NCBI GenBank assembly: GCA_029339505.1
Contig: JAQISU010000025.1
Span: 381,001 to 445,000, forward strand
Origin: Unio delphinus
Taxonomy: Eukaryota > Mollusca > Bivalvia > Unionida > Unionidae
DNA length: 64,000 nucleotides
Direction of reading: 5' to 3'
Below are positions 46,948 through 62,732 of the stretch, in pieces (positions within the stretch are counted from its first letter, which is position 1; every line of letters starts with the position of its first letter). The translations under genes and the position numbers were made by a program. Under the pieces are notes generated by a model, which searched no databases, was not told where the DNA came from, and saw only the letters and a program-made list of their open reading frames with translations.

Positions 46948-48430
46948 ATTGATTGATTTTTAACGGCCCATCAGTACTTTTAGGCTATTTAGAGCCATAC
47001 AATAGGTTGCATTTATTCATATTTAAAAATACTATAAGGTTTAATATCGACAAGCGATATACAAAATCAAATAGTTCAACATAAAATGGTAAGATGTTGG
47101 CAACAGTAAAATACGAAGCTTCCCAATCAACGGGAGATGGAAATGGTGTATGTTGATGAAAATATGTTGAAAATAAGGGCGGTATTTGGACTAGGTAAAA
47201 ATGCTCTACGTGATGGCATACAAGTTATAGTTTAAAATAAAAGATTTACTTTCAGGAAATCTAAAATACAAGTGATATGTATAGTATCAAAAAGTTCCTT
47301 CATGTCATGTACATTATAGTACTTATCACTCGTAGGTTGCAGGTCGGAACATTTGGGCATAAAGTGCTTAACATTGAATGGTTCATTGCAAGAAACGCAC
47401 TCTGGTGGATCTTCACCTTTTGGTACGTGGGAGAGGGATATGTATATATGAATGACCAATTCTGATTCTCGCAATGACTACTTCGTCCCTAGGGATGGTT
47501 ATGTAGGAAGGAATCTATGCTCCCGGGGTCGGTTTGATGGCGTGACGTTTGTTATTCACTGCATCATTCCATTATGCCTGCTACTTTTGGCGTAGGTACG
47601 TTATGATACGTGGTTTAAAATCAGTAAACGGAAATTGAAAATCAGATGGCTCATGAGATAGAGCCATTTTAGCAGCGCCATGTGCTTCTTCATTAGCTTT
47701 AAAACCAATATGGCTAGGTAACCAACATTATACTATATTGTATGAGGTACTAAGCTCCCTATTTTTGACGAGGAGATTGACTAATACTGGGTTATCCAGT
47801 TTTCTATTGTGTATTGACAGAAGCACTGCTAGTGAGTCACAAAAGATAATGATATTTAAAATATGTTTCGTTTTGATGAATTCAGAGCAAAGTCTATTGC
47901 TCTGATTTAGGCTGAAACAATTGACGCATTGTTTGGTAAACGAACTTTTGCTATGTGTTTGCCACTACCGACGACTGCATCAATATTTTCCTCATCCTTT
48001 GATCCATCAGTTTAAATTATTGTGTATATACCTAAATTTGGTGGGGAGTTCATGATTAGAGGTCTGGAGGATGGAAGGGTTGGTCACATATCCCCCTCCT
48101 CGTGTAACGTAACAAGCATTTTGGGTTGTTTAAGGAGCCAAGGTGGTGTTTCCGAGACAAACGTTTTCTGAACTGTAGAGAGATCAATTTTGATACTGTC
48201 AAGGTTGGATGATATTTTGATGCCAAATAAAGGTATCGCATTTGGTATGTTTTGGATAAAGTTTTGCATTTGGTTTGCAAAACAGCCAAAAATGTCAGGG
48301 TCTAGAGAGTTTGATCTTAATTTGAGAGCGTACGGTGCAGAAAGCATTTCTCTGCGATGTGATAAAGGTGGTTCATTGGCTTCTGCTAGAAGGCTTTCAT
48401 ATGGAGATGTCTTAAATGAAGCCATCCAAC
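46948..48430 (-). mobile_element. I/Nimb-like LINE, antisense 3' half (copy E, longest continuous)
   Basis: Starts with GATTGATTGATTTTTAACGG on the plus strand (3' end) and runs without interruption through the C-terminal cysteine region, RNase H and the thumb. Minus-strand remnants include CVSCNEPFNVKHFMPKC near 47,390, a CDSLAVLL-like RNase H core near 47,835, PPWLLKQPKMLVTLHEE near 48,110 and LLAEANEPPLSHRREMLSAP near 48,380. It ends at about 48,430 inside the linker following RT. Because it is continuous, it serves as the reference showing that 9,243-10,080 and 12,757-13,443 are parts of one interrupted copy. Confidence 0.82.
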
Positions 48431-50518
<2,088 letters not shown>

Positions 50519-50566
50519 TCGTGAGTACCCTTTCATACCAAAACCAAGCTTATGATTTAATAATAT

Positions 50567-50890
50567 TGAGAGAGAGAGGGGGAGGGATGGAGGGAGGGAG
50601 AGAGAGATTCCGTGTAGTTCATATCACTACGATGTCTTCTGGGAGGTAGTTTATAGTGATGTCTAGCACTGAGGCATCATGCCGCAGACATGTAGCATCA
50701 TGTCCCACCCATTGACATTATCCTGACACCAGGCCGACCAGTCCTAACACTAACCTCTTAATGCTGAGCGTCAAGCGAGGCAGCTGTTAGTACCATTTTT
50801 GTAAATCTTAGGTATGACTCGGCCGGGGATCGAACTCACGACCTCTTGCTTCCGCGGCGGACGCTGTAACCACCAGGCCACCGGAGCGGT
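50567..50890 (-). mobile_element. tRNA-Arg-like SINE, family 2, copy 2
   Basis: On the minus strand the head reads ACCGCTCCGGTGGCCTGGTG with a B box GAGTTCGATCCCC, close to the copy at 14,866. The body then has GTTAGGACTGGTCGGCCTGG and GTCAGGATAATGTCAATGGG, the shared central domain, followed by GACATGATGCTACATGTC. The 3' side ends in a TCTC/CCCT-rich tail that merges with a microsatellite at 50,567-50,608. It is better preserved than the 14.9 kb copy. This is the layout (tRNA head, conserved centre, simple-repeat tail) of the SINE superfamilies known from molluscs and other animals. Which superfamily needs alignment. Confidence 0.82.
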
Positions 50891-51989
50891 TTGAAATCAA
50901 GGTATGAAAGGTATACAAATTTCACGTATTTAACAATACCAGTAATTGGGGTCGATGGAGCGAACACAAACATTGTCTTGCTTTATTTATGTAAGGAACA
51001 TAATGCGAATTTAGAAAAACGGTATAAAAAGCAATAAATATTGCTGACACGCATTTTTGTACTAGTTAATATTGTTGACATTAAGAAATTAATATTCGTT
51101 CGTTTAAATATCGATATATCTCGTTGAAGCAATTGTTCTTCCTAACTGAGATTTATAATACGTCGTTGAGAAGAAAGTATTCAAATTAAACAAGTTTTGA
51201 AACCATGATTGAAACAAAGAATGTTTAATCAGGTTTAGAAAATAACGCAAACAATTGGTCGTACATTACATACATCGTATAATCAGACCTGCGAACAATT
51301 GAAATAATGAAAAAGAGAAGAAACAAAAGGTTCGGAAATGAGTAATACTATAAATAATTGTTTCGTTTACCAAATGTCCGCTCTCTGTGTTTGACACAAA
51401 TCATTATCCTTTGAAAATAGTAAGTTTTAATCATATTTCATGGATGTCTCTTTGGAACATTATAGGATATGGACATAATCAACAATCTAATTTAAAGCAT
51501 TGATGCCATGTGTAGATCTGAAATGAGGGTTTAGCAAACTGTAAAAAAGAAATAATCAATTGTTGATATCTCCATGTCATTCCGTCTATAAACACGGTAA
51601 TAATATATCATTTTTACCGTCATTATTGAGCGAAAACAATTACTTGGAGATGGCGCACATTTGCAGTATGGCACACAAATAAATGATGTTAATTTAACAT
51701 ATCGTAGGAGATATAAAATTTGAAAGACAGTTTAGGTTTGCTTACGATGCATATAAGCACTCTTTTTAGAGAGAGTTCAAAATCAACATATCTACTAAAT
51801 ATAAGAGCTGACCAGTTACATGTCAGATGTAATTGATAATAAAATGTAATGTACTGTGCACACCTCAATTCGTACACAACTGACCATTGTTAAGTTGAAT
51901 TATAGCCTCTATGAAACTCCTCGTTATATACCTAGATCTCTTACTACAATATTACAATTTATTGGTATTCAGTGATTGGAAATCATATT
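50891..51989. other. No feature recognised
   Basis: AT-rich sequence. A minus-strand frame at 51,689-51,877 is unsupported. Confidence 0.4.
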
Positions 51990-52375
51990 TTTTTAAATAA
52001 CCAGTTTGCTTTAAAAACCACTCAACATATTCTTTCTTCTATACTTAAACAACATAAAATCAACTGTTAACGATTATTTAAAATATGGTATCCATCTATA
52101 TGCATTGTTTCTAGACGCTAGTGAGCCATATGATAGGAATTATTCGAGATTTCTTTAAAAACATATTTGACAATCAAAATACTTGCTTAACTGCTGTATA
52201 CTGTCTTAGAAAGGGTTGTACATAGTGCCATACGGAAATGCACGATATAATTTCTTCTAATGGACTGATATAGGGAGGAGTTATTTAGTCTTTGTTATTT
52301 AATACATACATTGAAAGTTTAAATCGTAAACTGGATAAACACGCGTGTAATATAAATTTATAATAAACAGTTGTA
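51990..52375 (+). mobile_element. LINE reverse transcriptase remnant
   Basis: Broken frames read NQFALKTTQHILSSILK, then HLYALFLDASEPYDRN (RT block with F-L-D-A-S-x-x-[FY]-D-R) and, after a disrupted stretch, SLLFNTYIESLNRKLDKHAC (block after G-x-L-S-P). The spacing fits an RT palm domain. The catalytic YADD box, connection and 3' end are absent. This lineage looks different from the other LINEs in the window. Stops make it dead. Confidence 0.65.
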
Positions 52376-55374
52376 TCGCAAAATTAGAATATTCAACACG
52401 AAATGGTGTGCAATGCATTGCACACCTCTTTTGATAACAGAAGTGAATATAAAATTAGGAATTGGTTATAACAATAGTCTTTGGTTACTAATAAGTCTTC
52501 TAAGACTGAACTGTTGACACAGACATTTATATAAATTTGATTCTGGAGCATTAATGATGTTACGTGTTTAGGCTTCAATGGCTTTAATTAACAGTAATAC
52601 AGAAAAAGTGAAAATAACAAACTTTGTACAATTTTAAAAATAATAAACTTCCCACGACAATGGTTCTAAAAATAGAAGAAGAAAAAAACAATAGTTGTAA
52701 AAATAGAAGAAAACAAAACAACAACTTACAGTTGTAAAACAAGAAAAAGAGAACTTACAGTTGTAAAATTCCGACCCCAAATAATCCAAGAATATACCAT
52801 GAATTAAATTAAAAACGTCCTAGTAATGAAATCTACAGTTCCTTGTGGAAAAATAAATAATAACACTCCGGTGTTAGACAACAGAAAAGAATTTTGATAA
52901 TCTGTCTTTGTCCTTGAATTCTATATGAGCATATAAAATATTTACATATAAACTAGCTAAATTTTTTTAAATCCATATTAACTGAAACATTAACATAACT
53001 CGAAAACTTGGCAACAACATAAGAACGTAAAAAAAAGAAAGAAAATCCCAAAACTGAGAATATTTCTCTAAAACAAAGGATATATCGTATTTTAAAACGC
53101 AGTTTCGAAAAACACCAAGTCGGAAAAGTCATGTGATTGAAAAAGGTGTTTATATCGTAAATAATGTTATACCATTGTATTTGGACAAAACAACAATCAT
53201 TTTCAAATAAAAATACAAATTGTTTACGTGGCAGCTACTAATTTTGAATCAAGGTCAAGATTTAAGTCAACATTAGGTGTTTACGAAAGAATGGTTTAAG
53301 TCAACTGAATTTCTGGGAAAAATATCATTTCCAGTATATAAATTTACATAACAATGAAACGTAATCAAAAACTTCAAAAACTAAATAAAACTGACAAAAC
53401 ATACAAATAAATTGAAATACATATATACATATTTTAAATCAGATATATGTAACAATGCATGTTTAGAGATGACAAACATTTACAATGGTCAATCTCGGAA
53501 GCAGAATGAAATTCGCTTTATTTTCATTTTATAGATAGATGTGACAAATACGCAATTACATGTCTATTATACGTTTGTTATATCAATGACATACACATTT
53601 AGTAGTTGTACTTGCATCCCTATTTTTGCACAAGCATACTTACGACTTTTAATCCTGCATATTACTTTGCATTCTTATTTAGACGGAAAAGACCATGCGG
53701 TCTGAATGAAAGAATTTGCATTGTTTAAAAACATATTACAATTGAAAATATCATGTTTAGCATATGATCGTCAGTTCATAGCCGATTATAGATGCAGTGC
53801 CTACTTATTTATTTGGTTTGGTGCTTAATGGTACAACCAATCATGTAGACTTTGGGAAGAATGTGCTTTACTAAATTAAACACATGATCAGCCGATTCGG
53901 ACAAATCTGATAGTAGGAGTAGAACACATGCATCTTTGGACAGGCAAGAAACTCATCAGGTCTATTCTGCATATCAGAGGCAGAAAATGAATTGGGAAGA
54001 GGGCAATTATAAAAACAAACACGCATCTCAATTTAATCTCTCAGAAAATATCGCTGTCGTACTTCTGGTTTGTTCTTATATTTAGTACAGCGTTTCTACA
54101 CATTAGAACATCAATGATTTGACAGGATCATACATACGCTTTCATAGATTGAAATTGAATTAGATACATGGGAAATATCACTAACTCTTTGTAGGGTGAC
54201 TCCGATGCGTTTCATTACGGTGTAATTTGGACGTCTTTCGTATGACACCTTGTAACAATCTCAGATTTCAGCTAGGTCGTTGCATGTAAGAATTCCTGAA
54301 TTACATTTATGAAAAACAATCTTGTCGAAATTAAGTGCGTTGCAGTTATCATTACATACGATATTCTTTAGGTGTTATTTTAACACCAAATTTGTTAGGT
54401 CGTGCCAGTGGTATTAAATTACACAAGCAATTTAACCAAAATGTAAAGAGTATTATTAATGAAGTGTTACATCACGTGAAAATCTCTTTTGATTAGCCTA
54501 GAACAAAACCAAAGTACTTTTCTACACAGTTCAATTTGTGCCACACAACATTTTATGTATTCAATAACCCACAATTATCCTAATGTTTAATATATGAAAT
54601 AACCAGTATGAAATTCAACGTAATGTAGAAAAAATACAGTAACCCGTCGAAACCATGTCCAGACGTTTCGATTGTCTTTCAAGATTTGACATTCAACCAT
54701 AAAAACACGGATCTAAATATTCATAAATTTGACGGGTCATGGATGGTGATTTTCACTCTCGTAATATTAAGCACCACTAGCATCACAACTCAATGATATA
54801 ACGAGGCGATCGGTGTCTACTTTACTTATCTTTTCTTGAATTTAATCGCACGTAAGATCGACCATAGTTGTTAACTCTACACCTTGCATGGATGATGTAA
54901 ACATATACACCTGTCGTGGATGATGTAAACATACAGCTAGCTTTGGTGTAAGCTTAACTGTAATAATTTTAATCCTATTGACATTGCTTCTAACTTTTCA
55001 ACCACATAAATAAAAAATATAGAGAAAGATAATCTTACGATTTTCTTCCTAACGTTAAGGACTTATCAGCAGACGGTTGTTTGTAATCGCTATCGACTGT
55101 TAATATCACTTGTGTATGTAGTTGAAAAGTATTAACAATATTGTCAAATAAGAATATAGCGCGTTTATATATGATGGGAAGTATGGATCGCTCGAGCACT
55201 TGCTGCCTGCCACTGATTAATATTGATTCTATATATGGAATTAAGAACGTGTATGCGTTTGATCATTCATTGGTCGCATATGGCATGAGTTGTGTTAAAT
55301 TTTACTCCATTTTTTCCCCATCGGACTTTGATATAAGTAGTAAGCCTCTATACCATGACTGCTCATTTTCGTAG
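52376..55374. other. No feature recognised
   Basis: Three kilobases of strongly AT-rich DNA with few open frames and no repeat arrays. A small duplicated phrase (TGGATGATGTAAACATA) occurs twice at 54,890-54,930. Confidence 0.45.
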
Positions 55375-55625
55375 ATTATTAAGGTTAAGGTTCCAGACAC
55401 TGAGGGACTCGCCCAACATCCACACCATCCTGATGCAGTACCAGCTACGCTGGGCGGGACATGTTGTACGCATGGCAGACTATCGGCTGCCTAAGAGACT
55501 CTAATGTGGCGAGCCATAGCAAGGATCCCATGGAGGCCAGATAAAACGCTTCATAGGCAATCTAAAAGCGGCATTGAATTCATTAAAAATAAACCCTGAT
55601 TCCTGGAGCAAACAACAAGCGATCG
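55375..55625 (+). mobile_element. LINE C-terminal fragment
   Basis: Two frames separated by a stop encode SPNIHTILMQYQLRWAGHVV, RMADYRLPKRL, GGQIKRFIGNLKAALNSLKI and NPDSW. This is the pattern [QN]-L-R-W-x-G-H-V-x-R-M ... K-R-[FY]-x-x-x-[IL]-K found at the C-terminus of many invertebrate non-LTR polymerases. Only this last tenth of a polymerase remains. Confidence 0.75.
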
Positions 55626-57469
55626 AGTCACTTGGCGTTCCTCTTCCCACAAAGAATCAAAAATGTGCGAATCTATCAGGACAGCAGCTTAGCTGAGGGT
55701 AACAAGCTGGTAAAAGAGCCATACCAACACTCCTATAATCATGTGCCAAAACATTACAAGGTTTCTGAAAGTTTGTATAAATTGAAACACCATCTACACA
55801 TCGTTAAGGAAGCAAAATATCCAGTGTCCTTTGATATCTTAAACAGATCACAATCTATGCTCCTATGTTATCATACCCATCGCTTTCTGGTCTATCAGAG
55901 AGCAATATTGGTGCAAAATTGTCGCAAGTTCAGAACGATTTAATACTGCCAATGATGCATGTCATATGTTGTTTATTCAGAAATGCAAATATCACAATGA
56001 GAAACAATTGATGGCTGTACTTATTTTATTTCAGCATTTTGGTTATAACTTGCTCTGAAAGTTATTTTAATGAGGAATGACCACAATTGCATCGTATGGC
56101 TTACACTATTCAAACATATTTGGAGACAAGTTATGCGCATTTTGAAGGCACTTGCACTGTATATTATAAATATAATACATTAAAATCAAAATGTGGTTAC
56201 GTAAGGTCTCAGTGAGGATGCTGTTTAATAGTTGCGACTAATACTCTGCTGGAGATATGTGAATAAGCGTCGTTTTGGAAGCTTTACAATCGTATATGTA
56301 CATATCGACATGAGGCTATTTTCATGGAAGAAGCTTCTAATGTTGTTTCCACTAGCTGTGTACAACAGAGATGAGTGAAGCGAAATGTGTCAACGAAACA
56401 ACAAGTGTCCAATTGGAGTTAGTCAATCGGGAAGTCATGATACATTAATGTTACGTAAGGATGCTCAGGACATGGTTGGAACAAACTAGATAGGAATGAC
56501 TGGTAAGAGGAGGGTGTAGTTGATTTTAACGAAATTAAGCAGATAGCTGTATTCCTCTGGCACTGAATCATCAAATTCCTGACATTTACGATAAGAAAGG
56601 ACCTTGGATATACTAAAGGTGAGATTCTAATGATATTGACTGGTTCATCGAAATGTGTTTAAGTAATATATGTCATGTAATTATTATGGATATGTAGCAC
56701 TTTAGTTTGAAAACATACACTGTAGTCATGGAGTATTTGAAATAAAATTGAGAGAAAGGTACAATTCCGCACTCACGTCGATGCATGTCCACATGTATGT
56801 ACATGAGTACTGTTAAAGTATGAACGAAGATGTTTGCATAAATGCTCATACATACAAATATTTAGGTATATGCCTATATTAGAACGTTCAGCAGATTGTA
56901 TGTTAACAATACTGACTCAGATAAATTGTTTTTCTCAAACCAAATTGTGTTTCAAAATTCACGTATAATCGTTATTAATGAACTAACAATTGTCCAAATT
57001 TCTTCATTTTAAATAGCACAGATTTTGATACTAGTACTAGTGAAAGAACAATACTCCTTGGGAATCAGTGGAGTACATTGTACATATTTTCTCTTATGTA
57101 TAAATATGAATTCAAAGGTTGTGTTGTTACGACTACAAAGAATAAAAATATGACCAAATTGATATTGCTGTTAATCACCAAAGTCTTGTCTAAAAACTAT
57201 GAACTTGATAATGATGAGTAAGTGTTCCTAATGCTTTGCCTACACATTGAACATAAAATGCAAATGTGCATACAGCCAACGGAGGATTTAATCATTCCTC
57301 TTGTTTCTCGCTTTCCAAAGTGTACATTTTCCTTTATGTTAAAAAAGACCAATTTACTGCATTCATGAACAAAATTTAACTTCAATACCATTTTAGTAAT
57401 TCAATTAAGCTGGATTGATCATAAATGAAGAATATGAGTTGCGTTATAAAGTAATAATAACCTATAAAG
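55626..57469. other. No gene seen; downstream flank of the Ig receptor gene
   Basis: A plus-strand frame at 55,632-55,943 follows directly after the LINE fragment and has no recognised domain. The region nearest 57,470 should contain the 3' untranslated region of the minus-strand receptor gene; I found no clear polyadenylation signal. Confidence 0.4.
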
Positions 57470-58005
57470 TTATATATTATCATACACTGTAGTCTCGTCC
57501 ATAACAGCACTGAGTTGTTGCGATTCTGGAATAGATCCTTTGGTGGCCTCAGCTTGGGTAACAGGTTCATTTTGATTCCGGATTGAGCAGTAATAATGAA
57601 CATCGTCAGTATCTAAATCGTCGCCACCTGCGCCGTCTCCTCTTATTTCATAGCACCTAGCAAACATCAATTGATAATTCACAAATGCAGATCTTATTGC
57701 TGATACAATCTTGAAATTTGTTTTAAAGTAACATAATCCGACGTGGAAAAACATTTCTTTAAATTTGTGGAACTGCAAATGGTAGGGGCTGCAATTAAAG
57801 CTAGATGCGAATTATCAGCTATAAAGGATATTTATCGCGTTAAAGCAATAATGATGTTGGCATCTAATAATATCAATATAATTTAAATACAAGAAAAATC
57901 ATTGCAAGTCATACATCTGTTTTAGTATAAATCTTAGCAAAAGACCTAAAATGAAAAGCGTTTTAATACATTGGTCACACACACACACACACATACATAC
58001 ATACA

Positions 58006-58099
<94 letters not shown>

Positions 58100-60033
58100 A
58101 CGCTTATAAGATAAGAGCAGGTTGAACGAATTAGGAATGCACATTAAAAGATAAAACGATTGTGTTCTATATTGATATAAAAAATTCTTGAATATGACTG
58201 CTGATTCTAATAAGCTATCGATGTATATTAAAACTAATTTCATAATCAAGCCATTTTAAAGCACGTTCTGCAAATAATGCATGTGTTACCTTTTCCATAA
58301 TAACCAGCATATTAGTATCACAACTGTCATTCCTGCCACGACACCTCCGCCAACAAAATAGTTCTCAAACGATTTATCTGGAAACAGAATGTAAACAATA
58401 AAACAATCTATCTAGCTGTAGTATACACGCAATTCTCCTAAGTAATTCATTTATACTTCAGTTGATTGTTTTGAAATAGATCAGGTAAGGGCAGCGATGG
58501 TTCCTTGACTAGCGCTCGTCAAGGTCTAGTTGGATGCATTGTTTCTCTTGGTACGAACTTAATTACTTCTGCAGGTTATAAATATTGTGTTTAAATATTA
58601 TATCGGGATCTTGGTATATATATAGCATACATATAGCAGCTGACAGTATACATCCTACTTGTGTCATATATTCTGACAACGCGTCTTATTCGGTAATCTT
58701 ATTTAGAGCACAATGTTTATTTCTTATCAAATAATCACGAACATAACTGTAACACTGTAATGCTTCTAGTACTCGTGGCATCATATAGTGTTCTGAGCAT
58801 CGGAAAATACAGATTTACTCAGTTTCGATATTCCTTGTCTCAAATTCTTAAAAGCCACAATTTACACAAAATGTCAACCGAGATGTTGATATATGTTTTT
58901 ACATTGTATTTATTCCAGACAAAGACTTTTTTATTGGTATAAAAAAAATGTCTTTCCAATGATAGTTTATGCAAATTTCGCGTACTGTGGAAGAAATGTT
59001 ATTTGTATTTCTGGTTTTGCTAAACTCGATTGTATAAGCATTTGGTAAATAACTTACATATGAATTATTTCCAGTACGTTGAGTAGAGATCATTCATGGT
59101 TTATTATGTGAACCCGTATGCCGGAGAACTTTGAATAATTATAAATTATACGTCTGCATCTCTTCACATTCCCTCTGCGACACGCCAGTAGGAGACATTT
59201 CAATGCAAAGCAATGTCTATGTTCACTATGTTATTAAAGTTATATAGGAAAATATATAAGACACCCTTACGTAAATATCAAGGTTATCACCCATATTAGA
59301 ATTAATGACTTTTGCATTCACTTTTGTATCTTACATACTTTTGACATTAAGAAATGCTAACTAGCATATGTTTATTCAATGTTTGGGAGGTATAGAACAT
59401 GTTCTGTGTTTGCTTGTTTATGTATGGAATAAAATAAATGTATTTAATATTTATCTCCTTCTTATATGGAAATATATTTGCACATTTAAGACATACTTAC
59501 GTAAATACCAAGGTCATCACCAATATTAGAGTTAATGATTTCTTTTGCATTCACTTTTGTATCTTACGTACATTTGACATTAAGAAATGCTAACTAGCAT
59601 ATGTTTATTCAATGCTTGGGAAGTATAGAACATGTTCTGTGTTTGTTTGTTTATGTATGGAATAAAATAAATGTATTTAATATTTATCTCCTTGTCTCTA
59701 CACATACTTCCCGACAACAAGACAGCAAAGCAATTTGCAAAAGAAAATATTTGTGTAACTTAAGCAAAGTGAAGGATAGGAGAAAGTATTTGAAATGAAT
59801 GAATAAGCTTTTAACAAATAAAGGAAATAAGAATTATAACATATGTTACTTTCAAACACTTGCCTGTAATTGTAGCTGCGGCACACTGTATGTCAGATGC
59901 AGGAGTAGTGGATACACATTCTATATAGAAAAATAACACAAAATAAAACTTCAATCGTGTGGTCCTTAAATATAACATGTACTAATTCATCCAAATGCAA
60001 AATTTTCTATACGTAAAATAATTAAATGTTATA

Positions 60034-60090
<57 letters not shown>

Positions 60091-62657
60091 TTATTTATAT
60101 TAAGCTTCTATATGTGGAGGATTTAGTTGTATTCACGAGTGAGACATATAGCTTAACGCATATGTGGATTAAAATGATGGAAAAGCTCAAACAGAACTAT
60201 ATTTATAGTATGGCGTCTTTGAAATATCATATTATCTGAAACCGTTCATGATTATTGTATTCCTATTGTGTTGTCAATATATAGCAGCATGAGTTTACTT
60301 ATCTCATGATACTCAATGCACGCACCTATTACTTTTAGAACTGCTGACTCATAGGCGATTCTACTCGTTGACCCTATCAGGGCATATATTCCTTCATCTT
60401 CCATTTGCACTGACGTCAGAGTAATAGTTATTCTACTTCCATTCATTCTACATTGAAATCGTGGGAAGGTCGCTCTAGAAGGAGGGCGGCATGTACCTGC
60501 TTCTGGATTACAAGTCGATATAATATCTTCAGACCAACTTATTCCACTGCAGAACACAACGGCAACCGTTTCATTGAAAACATATAAAGGGAAAACAAAT
60601 TCTAATTCCATTTGCTTTAAAGTGCAGGTCTTCAAAATTGTATCTGAAATGTAGATATATTATTCTAAGACGAAATATATATTTCAATTAGTTGTTTCAG
60701 TTTCTTGATAATGTTAGCTTAATTGTAAACAAATGTGACAATCCTATACTATCATCTTTCCGCAGATTAAAAGAATAATAGTTACTTAACATTTAGTGTC
60801 TGAGTAATGTTCAAAATTTATGTAAAGCAATATCTTCTACTGCGGAGGCAACCTGCTAATAACGCCATTTTATTAGGTAAATTATAATTGTTTCAATTCA
60901 AAGTAGATATATTGTACGTATTGGATGCAAATAAAGAATTGTACAGTACACACCACAACCATCGACTAATTATCTACCACAATGTGTCGAGTCTGGCAGG
61001 ATCAATAGCTATAGCATCTGCGGGAAATTATGTAAATGAGGTGAAACTACATCAAGAAGTATTTGGTAGAGTACGGAAATCATAGTGAGTAACAACTTTT
61101 GAAGAAAACAAATTAAGGACAAATTGCAATATTCACCCGTGTTTCTCGGCGCCTAGTATGCGGGGTCATAAACGTTATTGGTGCATAAAAGATCAACAGC
61201 TAGTTGATGTTATATGCCAGCTTACTTTTGTCCAACATAACTGGTCAATTTTGGTTTACTACTCATTGTATAACAACAAGTATATTTGTATGATTTAGTT
61301 TTTCATGTTGCTATACAGCCCACGTTTTCTGTTTACATTTGTCTTTGATTATCTGCAAGTACTTACGATTATTAGGTATCAATTTATCCATGTTCTATCA
61401 GCCAGTAAAATGTATAGATTAGCCATTTTTTCATTGTATTCTCTATAACCGATTATAGAAAACCTACTCGTCGAACCTTGGATATTAGCAATAAACATTT
61501 AATACGCTCCCAGATTGTTTACTCAAAATTTGCCATTATTTTATAGTTTATTTCAGTGTTAACTCAGGTGGTTATGAATAATACCTCTGTACTAGACCTG
61601 AACTTGATTATAGGAAACTATGGTATCAGAAATTAACTAATTACCACCGACAAGAAGAATTCTTTGCTTAAAATGCCCACTGCTGTAATTATTCATAAAG
61701 TACCGGTTTTCATCCATGGCATGATAGCATCCTGCATCGTAAAGGGAAACATTTCGGAGGCCGAAGGTCACATATGTGGGGAACTTGATTGAAACGTTAA
61801 ATATTCTCGTTTCATATTTGGAGTCAATAATACTTAAGCACTGAACACCATTATTGATAAATTGTATCAAGCGTTCACCATTATACAGTCTGTTTCTCGA
61901 TGAAATGCATTGAAGCTGGTGAAAAATTATATTTATTTCGTTACAAGACAATGGATAATTTACAATCTCGATCACAAGAGTTACATCCGATCCTGTTTCT
62001 CCAACCAATGCCTGCCCTGAAAAGAGAGATGAGAAAGATTCAATTTAGTTTTACTTTTGAAATGACCTCGAAAAAGAAGTTTTCTACAGTTTTTGTATTA
62101 AGCGCAATTTTGCGCCATTTATATGTTTTATATCGCTGCCTTGACCCATATTTTAATGAAGATTGGACATGATGATAGTGATATGATTTCAGTTAGACAG
62201 ATTCATTAATATAAGGATAAAACAACTGGATTAATAACATATACAACTTTACTTCTTCAAACTCTGACGTAGATGAATTCAGGTTATTACAGTTTTGTAA
62301 TTTTGTTAACGTTTAGCTAAACAACGATGTTGGTAACATTTTGAAAACAGCTTTAATCGCGATGTCTCTATGTATTAAGTATTCAGGTCGGCGCAATACT
62401 AACAATAAAAATTGTTAGGTAGGCTATCTAATAGTACAGTACAATTTGACTATATTTAAAAATGATCTTCTAAAAACGAGTTTTTTTTTTAAGTTTTATC
62501 CCCGATAAGTTTCATTATTTGAAGTGAAACACTGATTCAAAATAATACATTTTCAAGAGTATAATTAAAACAATATTTTGGATACTTATTGTCATTTCAT
62601 TTATGTGCATTATACATTGTAGACTTTAACAACGTTTAGCAGACTAACGAATAAAGA

Positions 62658-62732
<75 letters not shown>

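Noticed and set aside
57470..57656. A canonical ITAM in the receptor tail
   Set aside because: The two YxxI motifs are about 32 residues apart instead of 6-12, so the ITAM spacing is not met; only the terminal TxYxxI/YxN motif is claimed.
58497..58535. Short palindrome CCTTGAC...GTCAAGG as a regulatory hairpin
   Set aside because: A 7-bp stem is expected by chance in 64 kb and nothing around it suggests function.
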